Part shown: piece after piece, positions 35,459 through 47,184 of the stretch
How the letters are laid out: each line of letters begins with the position of its first letter
Position numbering within the stretch: position 1 is the stretch's first letter
Assembly (NCBI GenBank): GCA_026545765.1
Contig: CM048841.1
Span: forward strand, 25,021,397 to 25,085,396
DNA length: 64,000 bases
Direction: 5' to 3'
DNA from: Plantago major
Lineage: Eukaryota; Streptophyta; Magnoliopsida; Lamiales; Plantaginaceae
Notes under the pieces: generated by a model
The model's input: the letters and a program-made list of their open reading frames with translations, nothing else
What the model was told of the DNA's origin: nothing
Databases searched by the model: none
Position numbers and translations under genes: made by a program

Positions 35459-36355
35459 GGAAATGGATCAGAAAGATGAAATTGTGGTTGTCCGAGAGTT
35501 CGTTTACGTATTTTATTAGGTCCAATTGTCTAGAGAAACCCTACTCTATTGGGATTCCTATAGGTCATTTTTTCCTATCTACTGGCCCCTAACTTGTCAC
35601 ACAAGGTCGTGCCACAAGGGAATTCTATGTGCCTATTGGCACTGTTATATACGACACGAGGCAATGCAACGAGGATTTCAACAAACCTACTGGTGCTATA
35701 ATCTACCATACATGGCACATTCACAGGTCCAATCTACAAGTCATGTCTACAAATTGGCACCATAATTCAACTACAGAAAGCATGCAATACTTGTTTCACC
35801 AAAATTCAACATACGGCATGTTATTTGGCCAAAAACACCCCAACAGTTATTCTACGAGATCCTATCTATACAACATACGAGATTAGAAATTCAACAAAGC
35901 ATACATGTATCCGAGAAAGAAGAACAATCAGTCAGAATTCAGAGAAAGCCAGATTTACTTACTTGATAAAGCAGTTTGAAGAAGATTGAGGGACGATGAA
36001 GCCTTGCTTGCTCTCCGAAACTGACTTGCACAGAGATCTGATTGCACACTGGAAACTTTGATTGCTCGGAAGCTTGTTATTTGCTTGGATTGCTCTAGAT
36101 TCGATTTGGCTAAAGTGTGAAAATGACAGATCTAGCAAACTATTTATAGAGGGACAGTTGGGGAAGACGAAGCCTCGCATCACTTAGCTTTTAATTCCAG
36201 CCGTTGATCATTTCAATCCAATGGTCGCATCGGTTCACATTTGGCGAAATTACATCACGCCCCATTAAATTTAATTCGAAAATTCTCCACTATCTTGGCT
36301 ATCTCGGGATCCTCACTTATGGGCCGGACGGACGACTTATTGGGCCTCTTGGATC
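35459..36355. other. gypsy-1 non-coding region before the LINE
   Basis: No domain seen. It may hold the promoter of the antisense gene, whose start lies at 35458. Confidence 0.45.
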
Positions 36356-36385
36356 ACTATTCATGTTCTTTGAATATGCAGCAAG

Positions 36386-38805
36386 ATGAGAGAAAGTAGG
36401 AGAGAGCGTCAGCCTAGAGCCATTCCTAGGTCTCCGGCCACTCACTGGCCACCATATCACTATCTCCATAGCCATAAAGCCTACCCTTCTTCTAGCCTAG
36501 ATCATCGTAGGATATCCCGGGGCACTGCTGCAGGTTTAAATTCACGACCTTCAAAGATTAAGGTGAATGAAGTTCAAAAGAAATGGGTTGCAAAGATGTC
36601 GGAAAATGTTGATTCTTTGTACATCTCTAATTTTCCGGAAGACTGGCTAGTTAAGGATGTGAAAGAGATGCTTGAAAAGTTCTGGCTGGTGAAAGATATC
36701 TTCGTACCAAGTAAAAGGAATAAGGCTGGCAAACGTTTTGCGTTTGCTAGATTTGATAGGCTTGCGAAGTTGACTATTGTCATTGAAGCCTTGAATGGTC
36801 TATGGATTGGAGATGATAAGATATTAGCTAATCAGGCCATGTTTGATAGAAAGGTTGGGGAGCGCAAGGGCTGGCGAACTAGAACAGAGGATGTGTCGAA
36901 ATCTAGAAACGTGACTCAAATGATTGGAAGGCCAGGCTTCAGAAAAGCAGATGTTAGCTACCTACAATCTGTCAGGAATGGGGCGGCACATAATGCTGGT
37001 CGTAGCTACAAAGAGACTGTGATTGAAGAGCCAGAAACGCAGGAAGGTTCAAGATTAGAACAGAAGAAGGAGGAGAGAGGTTCAAGGGTAGAATAGAAGA
37101 AGGAGGAGAGAATTAAATCGAGTAGTAATCATCAGTTGTCGAGGTTGGCAAGAAAAGATCAGAATGAAGGTAACCATGCGATTAAATCTTTCCTGCCAGA
37201 GAAAGATTGTATTGAATTGGTTAAACGGTGCCTTAGCTGTGGCATCAAAGCAGGAGTAAGCATGTCGGATGTGGAAGAATTGATGCTTGCAAAAGGGTAC
37301 GAGGAGGTTAAAGTATTTCAGCGGTATAGTGATCTCTGGGTGGTGGAACTGAATTCGAAGGAGGATAAACTGAAAATACTACAGGAGGAACAAAATTGGC
37401 TGCAATTGATGTTTGAGTTCATTCGTCCATGGAAGGAGTTGGACGTTAGTGGGAGAAGAGACGTTTGGCTCGACGTGCATGGGATTCCGTTGCATGCTTG
37501 GTGTCCACAATTTTTCAGAAAGACGGGGAATTGGTTCGGCAAAACTCTGAAAATTGCTCATGCTACTCTAACCAAAGGCGATCTTAAGACTGGGAGAATT
37601 CTAGTGGAAACACCAATCTTTGATCGAATTAATAAACATATTAAGGTAAAAATCTGGAATAACGTTTTCACAATTAGAATTCTGGAAGCAAGCTGTGATC
37701 ACGGTGGTAGGAGGTCGCCGGAAGTCGAGAAGATTCAGTCTGACGGTGAAGAGTCGGATGTGGATGAATTCGAATCAGACGAAGAGTCGGTGGAGGCGGA
37801 TTTCGACATTGATGACGACAGGAGGCAAGTTTTTAATGGGGAGCCGCACCTGGATTGGGAAGGTGATCAGGATCTTGGTAATTGTATGAAAAACTTGGGG
37901 GCTGAGAATATAAATTCAAGTGAGTTGGAAAAGCAAATTGAGTCGGTAGAAGTAAATTCTGATATTATGACAGGAGTTAAAGAAACTTTGGGGTCAGCAG
38001 GGGAAAATTTAGTTAGTGGTGGGGATTTTTTTGGAGCAATTAAACAGACCGGTTTTCAGTTGGGCCATGAAGAAAGGAATTTGTTGGCTGGCGAGTATGA
38101 GTTATTGGGCCTAGTTAAGTTGGGTATAGAGCCTGAATTGGTTAAGGATAATCGTGCTGCAAGCCCAATAGGAGAGATTAATGAATCTAATTGCTCTATC
38201 TCTAACCACAACATGGCTGCCTCTCAACCAAGGACCGAGATTGGGGATAAGGTCAAGGAAGCGGACAATATTGGTGTGGGAGTTGAAGAAAATTCATTGT
38301 TGGAAGAACATTCCGATGATCCATTCTGTTTGTACCCGATTATCCTCAACCATGAGAAGCCAACAAAAAAGGGTCGCAAAACGATTTCTTTAGCTGAAGG
38401 TAATTTGCCGATCAGTAAAGGCAAGAAAGGCCGGCAAGATGGAGCTGAGATCGGTCAACCGAAAGAATTGGCTAAGAAATTAGATGCGGCGGGTGGAGTT
38501 GTAAGAAAATGGACTAGAGGAAGACCTTTCAAAAGTGTGTGCAAAGATAGCGGATTGGAGGCTGTCTCGTTGGAGGGACGAATTATACCATCAGATTCCG
38601 AAATTAAGGGCTGCAATAAACTCTTGCTTAAAAGGGGAGAGCTCGATGCGTTGGGACTGTGGAGTATTGGTAGTGGTTTGGGGCTTTTGCTGGATCAGGA
38701 CAAAGATGAAGTTGTCCAAATTTCATGGAGTGGGAGGTTAGAGATGCTGCTATTGGCATTGGTTCTGAGGTTGAGAAGACTAAGGAGACGTCTGAGTGTG
38801 GATAT
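36386..38805 (+). pseudogene. LINE ORF1: RRM plus DUF4283-like RNA-binding protein
   Basis: The ATG is at 36386. An RRM-like fold (VDSLYISNFPEDWLVKDVKE, then KRFAFARFDR) lies at about residues 72-140. TAG at 37094 interrupts; the same frame then continues with a DUF4283-like region (GRRDVWLDVHGIPLHAWCPQ near 37451). An acidic segment and Lys-rich tail follow. No stop separates it from ORF2, which plant L1 elements normally have, so a late frame change probably removed the ORF1 stop. Confidence 0.8.
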
Positions 38806-41800
38806 GCGGATAGCTAGTTTTAATATCAGGGGTTTGGGAAGGAGGGTGAAACGGAGCACAATGAGGGAGTTGATATGAACAGAAAAATTGGAGTTTGTAT
38901 GCTTGCAGGAAACAAAGATGGAATTTATGGATAAAAGACGGGTGAGCAAACTGTGGTGTAATTCAGAATGTTCGTGGGTTTTTAGTGGGTCTAATGGATC
39001 TTCTGGTGGTCTATGTTGTATCTGGGATAGTAGTGTTTTTGTCCGACAGGAACTTTGGGGTGATCAAGGTATTCTGGGAGTATCAGGTTTATGGGATGGA
39101 TGTCCAGTTGATATTGTTAATATTTATTCTTCTTGTAAGGCAGAAGGGAAAAGGGAGTTGTGGAGGCAGGTGGCAGAAAAAATGGAGGGGAGAGAGGAGG
39201 AGTTATGGTGCTTATGTGGCGATTTTAATGGCATTCGAAATGAAGGAGAGTGAAGGGGAAGGGCTGTTGGAGGACGTCGTCAGGAAATGAAGGAATTTAA
39301 TGAATGGATTAAGAAGTTGAATCTGGTGGATTTGCCTTAGGAAAGACGCAAATTTACGTGGTATAAGGACAATGGCTCCGTGTTGTAGTCGTCTTGATAG
39401 ATTTCTCCTCTCTAGATCTTGGTTGACCAAATGGCATAATGTGGTTCAAGTTGGATTAGAGAGGAAGGTTTCGGATCATGCAGCAATCCTTTTGAAGGAG
39501 GAATCAAAGGATTGGGGCCCTAAACCGTTCAAGTTCTTGAGTTGGTGTCTTAAGGAGCTGGGTTTCAAGGAAATGGTGGAGAAGGAGTGGTTAAATTATA
39601 AAGTTGAGGGTTGGAGTGGCTTCGTCATCAAGGAGAAATTGAAATATGTGAAAGAAAAGGTCAAAAGCTGGTATAAGGAAAATATTGGGAATATAGAGAA
39701 AAGAGTTGAGCAGGCTGCTTCGCGGATTAGGGAGCTTGATGAGAAGCTGGAAATAGCGGAGTTGGATGAGGAGGAGGTAAAGGAAAAGAAGCAAGTCTGG
39801 TTGGAGTTGAATAATATGCTGGAGGTTAGAGATCACACAAAATACCAACAAGCAAGAAGTAAATGGATTCGAGAAGGCGACTCTAATTCCAATTTTTTTT
39901 TCACCGTTGTGTTGAGAGGAAAGGACATTGGAAAGGTTTGAAGGGAGTTCGTGTAAACAAGAAATGGTATGAAGAGGCTAAAGTTGTCAAAGAAAAGGTG
40001 AGAGAACATTTTGCATCTCAATTTTCTGTTGGTCGGCAAAGGTACAGTGGCTTGCCAGAGGCGCTGTATGGGAAGAAAATCGACTCTGTAATATCTGCAG
40101 AGCTGGAGGCTCCGTTTTCTATGGGGGAAATTCGTGATGCAGTGTGGGGATGTTGTCTTGAAAAAAGTCCGGGGCCTGACGGATTTAATTTTCAATTCTA
40201 CAGAGCATTTTGGGAGGTGCTGAAATTCAACCTGACTGCTTTCTTTAATCACTTCCATGCTAATGCTAAACTGGTCCGCGGTCTGAATTCATCCTTTATC
40301 ACTCTTATTCCTAAGTGTGCAAGTCCGGTCGCAATCGAGGAATATCGGCCAATTTCACTAATTGGTGGAGTCTATAAAGTTATCGCCAAAGCATTGTCAG
40401 TTCGACTTGGGAAGGCTCTGGGTGACGTAATTGGAAGGAATCAGTCTGCTTTTCTTTCCGGAAGAAATATACTTGATGGTATTGTGATAGCAAATGAGGT
40501 GGTCGATGAGGCATGAAAGAAGAAGAAGAAATTATTCATGTTCAAGATAGACTTTGCCAAGGCATATGATTCTGTGAGTTGGAACTTTTTAATTTATATG
40601 CTGAGGATCTTGGGGTTTGGGGAGAGGTGGTGTCGATGGATCTTGGAGTGTGTTTTGACTGCGGAATCTTCTGTTCTCATTAATGGCAGCCCATTAAACT
40701 CGTTCAAGTTAGGCAGGGGTCTCCGCCAAGGTGATCCTCTTTCACCTTTTCTATTTCTGGTGATTGTGGAGGGTCTGAGTCGTCTTTTGGAGAAGGCGTG
40801 TGCTAGTGGAGGTTTTTCTCCGGTTAAGGTTGGAAGAGATGATGTAGCCTTATCTCATTTCCAATATGCCGATGATTCCATAATTTTTGGTGAGCCACGA
40901 AAGAAAACATTGGAGTACTGTTGAGTGTTCTTCGAAGTTTCGAGTGGTATTTGGGGCTAAGAATTAATTACAACAAGAGTTGTTTAATGGGGATTGGAGT
41001 GGAAAAGGATGTTCTTATGAATTGGGCTTGTGCGCTCAATTGTGGTATAGGGGTTGCCCCTTTAATCTATTTGGGCTGCCTGTTGGTGCCGGACCTAGGG
41101 ATAAGCATATTTTGTCTAAGGTGATTGAGAGGGTGGAGAATCGGTTGGAGAAATGGGAGAACAATTATCTATCTTTTGGCGATCGTGTGGTTCTACTCAA
41201 AGCGGTGCTCACTTCTCTTCCCATATATTACTTATCCTTCCTCAAACTACCTTCTTTCGTCCAAAAGAGAATCATTGAACTTCAACAGAATTTTCTTTGG
41301 GGAGGGTCTTTGGGTGGGAATCGTAAGGTAGCATGGGTAAAGTGGGATTTGGTGTGTAGTAGCAAGGATGTTGGTGGTCTTGGGATAAAAAATGTGGAAT
41401 GGTTCAATTTGTCTCTTTTAGGGAAATGGGGGTGGAGATTGTTAACGGTAAAAAATGCACTTTGGGCTCTTGTGCTAAAATATAAGTATGGGGAGTTTTC
41501 GAGTGTAGTTGAGTCGTGTAGGAAGGGGGAACCGTGGGGTAAAGGTTGGTCCTCTTGGTGGAGAGATGTGGTCAAGTATGTAGGATGTAGTGAGTGGTTT
41601 CATGGTGGAATGGTTAGAGTTTTAGGTGATGGGAGTAAAACTCGATTTTGGGATGACTGTTGGGCTGAGGGTAATGTCAACTTGAGGTCTTTGTTTCCTC
41701 GTCTATATGCTTTGGAGACTAACAAAATGTGTACTGTCCAGGATAAGTTTGTTGGTTTTTCTGAAACAGGTTCCTTATGTTGGTCTTGGCGTAGAAGGTT

Positions 41801-42473
41801 GTTTTCTTGGGAAGAAGATTCTTTCGAAACTCTAAGGCTGAAGGTACAAGGGACGGTTCTGAGACCTGATGTGGAAGATTGCTGGAGGTGTAAGTCTGCG
41901 ACTGCAAAGTGTTACAGTTCGAAAGATGGTTATGATCAAATAGTGAGTTCTGGAATTTCTCCTGTGCGTCCTATATGCTGTTGGTCGAAACTTGTTTGGT
42001 CTACATGTGCTCCGCTAAAATTGAAGGCTTTTTCTTGGAAAGTTCAATTGGATCGCATCACTATGAGGACTAATCTGAAAAAAAGGCAAATTCTTCACAG
42101 TGAAGAAGCGGCGGACTGCAAATTGTGTGACTCAAATTGTGATGAAAATGTATACCATTTGTTCTTTGATTGTGTTTTGGCTCGGAGGGTTTGGTTTAAA
42201 ATTCAAATTTGGCTGGGTATTAATTTTATATGGTCTGGTGAGCTCTGTGACAAGATTCAGATTTTTTCTGATTCTCTGCCTTCAAAGTTTGAGACGGGCT
42301 GGATTTGGCATGCCTGCTTGTGGTGTATTTGGTACGCTCGCAACGAGTTGATCTTCAAGGGGATTAGACAGGAAGCTAGGGAGATTTTTGAAGCTATAAA
42401 ATGGTTGGTTTGGAGCTGGTTTAGAAGTCAATCATTATCGAAGGCTGCAATTTGGAATTTGGGGATTTTCTGA
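38806..42473 (+). pseudogene. LINE ORF2: endonuclease and reverse transcriptase, broken
   Basis: The endonuclease starts MRIASFNIRGLGRR. TGA at 38876 interrupts; then CLQETK and GDFNGIRN (catalytic words) follow. The RT has SPGPDGFNFQFYRAFW, LIPKCASPVAIEEYRPISLI, FKIDFAKAYDSVSWNFL, GRGLRQGDPLSPFLF and YADDS (about 40864-40878). The zinc-binding C-terminus reads WSTCAPLKLKAFSWKVQLDR, then CKLCDSNCDENVYHLFFDC. At least four stops or shifts lie between these, e.g. near 39253, 39941, 40516 and 40924. Confidence 0.85.
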
Positions 42474-42992
42474 TCAGTGTGTTTCTGCGTGATCTCTAGC
42501 GCTGGGTCTGATTGGTGAAGTTTTTGATTCATCTGTTAGTTTTTTTTTGGTGTTTTGAGACTATTTTCAGTTATCTCTTGGTGACTTTGATGGATCCACC
42601 CCTTTTCTTTTGATGGTTTCGATTGGCCATGACGGACATCACCACCCTTTTCTTCCTTTCTAGCTTAGATGGTATTCCTCCGTCATGGTGCACATGTTTT
42701 TTCTTCATTACTCTTGGCGTGGTCCTTTGGGAATACGACATACTAGACGACGGGGTTATCATGTGTTATCGAATCTTTTAAAAGAGACGGTTCTGGTTGG
42801 GTTGGTTGAAGTCCATTTTGAGTCAACTGATTATTAGCTTATGTATTGGTCGGCTGGCTTCTCTCTTGTAATTTAGTTTTAGTTTTTGGTTTGGTTGTGA
42901 GGTCCATGTACATTGGTTGCTGGATGAGTCTGGAACATCCCTTATGTTCCTGAATTTGAATAAAAATATTTTTCCTGTTTCAAAAAAAAAAA

Positions 42993-43316
42993 ACTATTCA
43001 TCGGCCCAAATAACCCATTTCACAAATCCAGCCTAACGGATTGCTTCCTACAAACCCTTCCACATGAGACTTCTTTGATCCTAATACCGTACTTGGATCT
43101 CGATATATCTCGGATACAAATATCTTTTCTTTCTACAGTCCGAGGGAGGGAGATATATTGAGTTCCTGAAACACGGATACGAATTTTTTAGCACGGAAAA
43201 AAGGGATTTTTTCCTTCACATTTAACGATTCGGACACGCCCCTAAACACACTTGTTCTTTTACTCATAGTTCCACAACTATCTTCTACTAAGACACTTGG
43301 AAACTAAGGGGACATA
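42993..43316 (+). other. gypsy-1 3' untranslated remainder with polypurine tract
   Basis: It continues the gypsy sequence after the LINE. A purine-rich ggaaactaaggggaca (about 43299-43314) precedes the 3' LTR, as expected for plus-strand priming. Confidence 0.6.
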
Positions 43317-44216
43317 TGTTGATACGGATATATGTTCAATCCGTTAAGGGCGCCATTATAGCGCGTCCTAGAGCGCATCAAGGCTTAGCAGCCAATTCAA
43401 TACTGGTCCGACCCTTAGATGGTCCGCCATGCGGGAACCATTCTGGGTCAACCAGTACGTTCAAGTCAACACACTTTATCAACTAGTCCGACCTAGCTAG
43501 GTGCATGACTTCCGAACCTGACAAGAGGTCACATGGCCTCACCAAATATCAAACACTGTCAGTTCTAGGATTCCAAACGGACCGGACAAGATAAACTCGG
43601 ACGCCACCTTAACAATAAGACCAAACGTATATATTGGAACCTCTAAGATACTTCCGGGCAACTTGTGTCTCGGACCGTCACTGAGTTACCTAGGAACAGA
43701 CCAACTCGACAGAGCTCGGATCATTCTAAAGGTCTCACACGGACCAAGCAGCGAGAATAGTACTCTGAGAGGTAAAAGGACCAATCTACCCTCTCAGGCC
43801 CATCTAATGGTATTGGACTTTCACATACTATAGGGCCATGGGCCAAGGGAGCATTGGTGTCCAAATCCTGAACATACACTTGGCATCATCTTATGAACCA
43901 CTTCATAAGTATATGATAACTATAAATATAGTACAAGAACCCGTACATTAAGGTAAGTCAACTCATATTATAACTTCCCTCATAATTGGTACATTGAGAG
44001 CTTTCTTCTCTCTCTTGAGTAAAGTCTCTTCCCGGTTTGACACTAGCAAACCGGGTTACCCATCTAACCCCCACCCCCCCCCCCCCCCCGCAACTTAGTC
44101 ATTTTCAGGTGTTTCGACTCGGACAAAGCTCTTAGGTCAGACATCAAGTTGGTGGCGGATCTTAGAATAGGGACTTGTAGTAGTTTAGTTAGTGTTTGAG
44201 GCTTAACCCCTCAACA
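43317..44216 (+). repeat. 3' LTR of gypsy-1
   Basis: 900 bp, colinear with 24045-24932. The length difference lies mainly in the C-run near 44070-44098, which is longer here. Confidence 0.9.
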
Positions 44217-44953
44217 GTACCAATGTTAGCTGAACCTGATGTTTGAGCATATGAATGAATATTTGTGAAGGTTACTTACTGTAAACCTTGAGATTGGCAT
44301 GGTCCCGAAGTACCTTAATCATTTGTCAAACAAGAATTTTGATGTTCATCACAATACCTCATGAAGAAGGTACATTTATCTTGTCAAGTAAATGGTGACA
44401 ACGATTGAAAAGCAATGAGAATGTTTGCGCATTCATGAGCAACTGTTGCACTCTTTTTCCCTTTCTAGGTTTTTGTCCCATTGAATTTTTCCTAGCAAGG
44501 TTTTTAACGAGACAACATTATAAGCGCATATAATTATCTCCATATATTTGATACATGTGATAAAGATAAGGTCATGAGACTTATTGGTCCAACCTTACAA
44601 ATAATATTGAGTGATGTTATGGAACATTGAAACTACATGATGTTCCAAGTATTTGAAAACTTCTTCCACATGAAGACGTGCCAAATATTACAAAAGTTAT
44701 TATCCGCCATTATTTATGAGAAGAAGATTCCATCCAAGTACAACACATTTGAAGAGAAGTTGGTCCGAAAAAATGGAGTTGCATCAGTTTGAAGATTAAA
44801 GTGATGCATCGATCAGGGGAGTTGGATACGCACTGCACTCTTTTTCCCTTGACTAAGTTTTTATCTCACATGATTTTTCTTAGAAAGGTTTTTAATGAGA
44901 CAGTATATCTTTGGCGTATCAAACATCACCAACTCATGTTCATTCAAGTGGAG
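44217..44953 (+). pseudogene. copia-B 3' pol remnant and polypurine end
   Basis: The tail shows degenerate copia RNase H-terminal words (TFEEKLVRKNGVASV near 44746). It then has the typical end phrase gcactctttttcccttgact with aaggtttttaatgagacag, followed by cattcaagtggag before the LTR. The same end phrase occurs earlier at about 44450-44515, a degenerate duplicate. Confidence 0.55.
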
Positions 44954-45192
44954 TGTTATGGATAAATGAAAATGAGTTAGTGGATGAGAGGTTAATGTAC
45001 AAGATAGTGGATGGAGTTAAATGTGTGAAAGGTTAGTGGATGAAGAGATAAATGTATACAAGTAGTGGAGATGTTCTCGTCTCTTCATATCAATTTCTTT
45101 TCACACATTTGACTCCTTCATCCACTAACTTGTACATTAACCTCTCATCCACTAACTCTCATCCACTAATTCATTTTCATTTATCCATAACA
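44954..45192 (+). repeat. Right half-palindromic LTR of copia-B
   Basis: 44954-45097 is the LTR 5' half and core, starting TGTTATGGATAAATG after the purine tract. 45098-45192 is an inverted copy of the 5' half, ending CATTTATCCATAACA. The matching TSD TAAAG follows at 45193. Confidence 0.8.
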
Positions 45193-45599
45193 TAAAGTAA
45201 GTTTTGAGTGGTGTAGTGGTTTTCAATTGGTCAGTATCGACCCCCTCGATCATTTAGGTTTATTTAGCACTAACTTATTAGCCATTTTATATGCTATACG
45301 TAATTACTTTCAAAATAAATATGTTACGTGAATACATAGCTTGCTTATAAGTTGATTGATTTGATCAGTTTGTTCATATAGTTTATGTTAAAAAAAAGCC
45401 ACACACACACACACAGATATATATATATAAATATGCTAATCAAAGTCACCCAAGTAGTTATTACTACCAAAATTGGTGGTTACACATCTTCTTTTTTATT
45501 TTTTCCTTTCTCATTTTTCTTTGAAAAAACTGACTCAATACATGGGTGCTACATAGTGGTTACAAAGTCACCAACGTGACTAGCCAAGCATTTCGAAAA

Positions 45600-45797
45600 C
45601 TAAAACTAAAATAGGTATGGAACATTTTGTAGTCTTAGAATTTGTTTAAATTATTTTTTGCCACTTTCCTTCTCTCTTAATTTTTATAATCTATCTATTA
45701 CATTTACCATTTAATTACCACTTTATTTACTTTCTTTTAAAAAATATAAAAAAAATCAAATGTCAAACTACTATAAAAATGAAATGGAGGGAGTATA
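45600..45797. repeat. Stowaway-like MITE remnant
   Basis: It ends aaatggagggagtatat, the reverse of the TACTCCCTCC-type start of Stowaway elements, with an AT-rich body (tcaaatgtcaaactactat). The left end is not clear. 45198-45599 holds a CA-type and short TA repeat (45402-45429) and no gene. Confidence 0.4.
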
Positions 45798-45802
45798 TTA
45801 TA

Positions 45803-45855
45803 AAAGAGTAATAGATCAATACTAAAACGCGAGGATTAGCGTGTCAAGTACACTA

Positions 45856-45856
<1 letters not shown>
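45803..45856 (+). mobile_element. Helitron-like 3' end
   Basis: An acgc...gcgt stem (45826-45843) is followed by tcaagtacactag before T at 45857, matching the hairpin-CTAG pattern. No body was delimited. Confidence 0.35.
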
Positions 45857-45896
<40 letters not shown>

Positions 45897-45912
45897 CATA
45901 TATATATATATA

Positions 45913-45958
<46 letters not shown>
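45857..45958. repeat. (TA)n microsatellite with TACA interruptions
   Basis: A long run of TA dinucleotides broken by tacatacat units. No gene. Confidence 0.9.
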
Positions 45959-45976
45959 CAAAGTCTCATAAGAAAC

Positions 45977-46121
45977 GGTCTCTAGATAATTTATCTAGAG
46001 ACGAACTATGTTATCAATAAAATTATCCATGTTAATTAAAACGTGTATGTTGTTAACGAAATGAGTCTTTGTGTAGGTGTTTTGATTAATAACATCGAAA
46101 ATTTTCTTTACAATATAGATC
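45977..46121 (+). mobile_element. Small inverted-repeat MITE, copy 2 of 3 (3' part lost)
   Basis: The start ggtctctagataatttatct and the inner gtgttttgattaataacat match 14741-14934. The final inverted end is replaced by a CA microsatellite (46122-46138). Confidence 0.6.
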
Positions 46122-46138
46122 TCACACACACACACACA

Positions 46139-46177
46139 CTAGAACGTGAGAACACGCTATGCGTGTTATTGTGGCAT
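46139..46177 (-). mobile_element. Helitron-like 3' end, copy 2, split by gypsy-2
   Basis: On the minus strand, the AACACGCATAGCGTGTT hairpin, spacer and CTAG end correspond to 14968-15006. Removing gypsy-2 and one CTAGT joins this end to 59320 onward, which is the same body as in copy 1. Confidence 0.55.
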
Positions 46178-46182
46178 CTAGT

Positions 46183-47184
46183 TGTAGACGCTCAGAGATC
46201 TACAATCGAATCAGGTTGATGAATTGGGGGGGCACCAGCGACCTGCAAGGCAACAAGAGCAAACCTAGAGACGTGAGGTTCCAAGGTGACACCGGTGTGG
46301 TGCCGACCGAAGGGACTCCGACGCTCAAGTCAGTAAACTGGAAGAAGATGTAAGAATTGAAGGAGATAGAGAGAAGGATGATGAGAGTCGACTTATCCTG
46401 TTGAGTGGATTGGTTCGGCAATGAATGGACGGGCACCGGTGAGATGGCTAGTTGAGCTCGTCTGAGGGAGCTAGCTAGTCGTGTCGGAAGATGGATGATG
46501 ATGATGATGGTGGTTGAAGGTGGAAGGAGATTGGGAAGGTCGATGATGATGGTGGTTGATCGTAGGCGATGGAGGATGATCGTAAGTAGCTTAGAGTGTT
46601 GATCGGATAGCTTGAGAATGATGGAGGCGTCAGAGAGATTGCTCGGGTTTGTTTTGTGAATATTCCATGATCTTAACCTTCTTCCTTTCCTTCCTATATA
46701 GAGACTCTTCCTTCCACCCGTTGGAATCTCTCATACCCACCTCTCCATTATTTCCGATGAATTTGTTAGAGTTCATTTGAATGGAGTTGGACTCCTTCTC
46801 AGTAGGTTAGAAGGCACCTCTTTACTGGAGTCTGTTAGGCGTACTAGTCCAACCATCCATCGTGGGTTGACTAGTTCCATCGGCCTAGTAAGAGTGTTCA
46901 CTTGTGGACTTGGTTGAGTGACCCATGTGGGTTGGATTGTCAACCAGTTGGATGGTCTTCGTAGTTGGCTTGGCTAGGTGAGCCAGCTAGCTAGTTAGCT
47001 CGTCAATAAGTCGGATGGTTTACGAGGGGTATTGAGCTAGGTAGCTTGGTCCACTGGATTAGTTAGGCTAGCCATTCGACCTTTGAGATTCGACTTGCTC
47101 GTCAGATCGAGCTGGACTTTTTATTGGGTCGTGGATTGGGCCACAGCCTTGCGGACTAATTAAATATGAATTTTAGCCAATACA
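46183..47184 (-). repeat. 3' LTR of gypsy-2 (complete)
   Basis: 1002 bp. Read on the minus strand, it starts TGTATTGGC and ends GCGTCTACA. A TATA-like ctatatagg lies near 46700 on the minus strand. Confidence 0.88.

Larger units (their letters stand above)
36365..42992 (+). mobile_element. L1-type LINE inserted in gypsy-1, 9-bp TSD
   Basis: 6628 bp, ending in an A-tail (42982-42992) after an AATAAA-like gaataaaaat. ACTATTCAT occurs immediately before (36356-36364) and after (42993-43001). ORF1 and ORF2 domains follow in the expected order, with the endonuclease start retained, so the copy is near full length. Several stops and frame changes make it inactive. Confidence 0.9.
24045..44216 (+). 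mobile_element. Gypsy LTR retrotransposon of the Tat lineage (gypsy-1), nested in copia-B
   Basis: The LTRs are 24045-24932 and 43317-44216, TGTTGATACGG to CCTCAACA. I count about 34 substitutions by eye (about 4%). The flanks gtagt and gtacc share only three bases, so the TSD is decayed or imperfect. The order gag, protease, RT, RNase H, second RNase H, integrase plus an antisense gene downstream is characteristic of Tat-type gypsy. A LINE sits in its 3' region. Confidence 0.9.
15603..45192 (+). mobile_element. Copia element (copia-B) with inverted interior and nested insertions
   Basis: The 5-bp TAAAG occurs just outside both ends (15598-15602 and 45193-45197). Removing the Harbinger-like element and gypsy-1 leaves about 4.47 kb, a normal size for small copia elements. 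The interior runs on the plus strand: leader, gag, degenerate pol, and a polypurine end at about 44944-44953. The outermost bases are the ends of a minus-strand copy: the left edge is the reverse of the LTR 3' end, and the right edge the reverse of the LTR 5' end. The strand given is that of the interior. The gag type resembles the Ale/Retrofit lineage. Confidence 0.82.

Noticed and set aside
44954..45192. Reading this palindrome as an independent MITE with TGTTATGG ends
   Set aside because: It directly follows a copia polypurine end, shares its core with the 15.7-kb LTR, and only its outer side has the TAAAG that pairs with 15598-15602.
15603..45192. Copia-B as a gag-only (TR-GAG-like) non-autonomous element
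   Set aside because: Weak pol words (CDKLGHP near 22480, RNase H tail near 44750) suggest a decayed full element rather than one built without pol.
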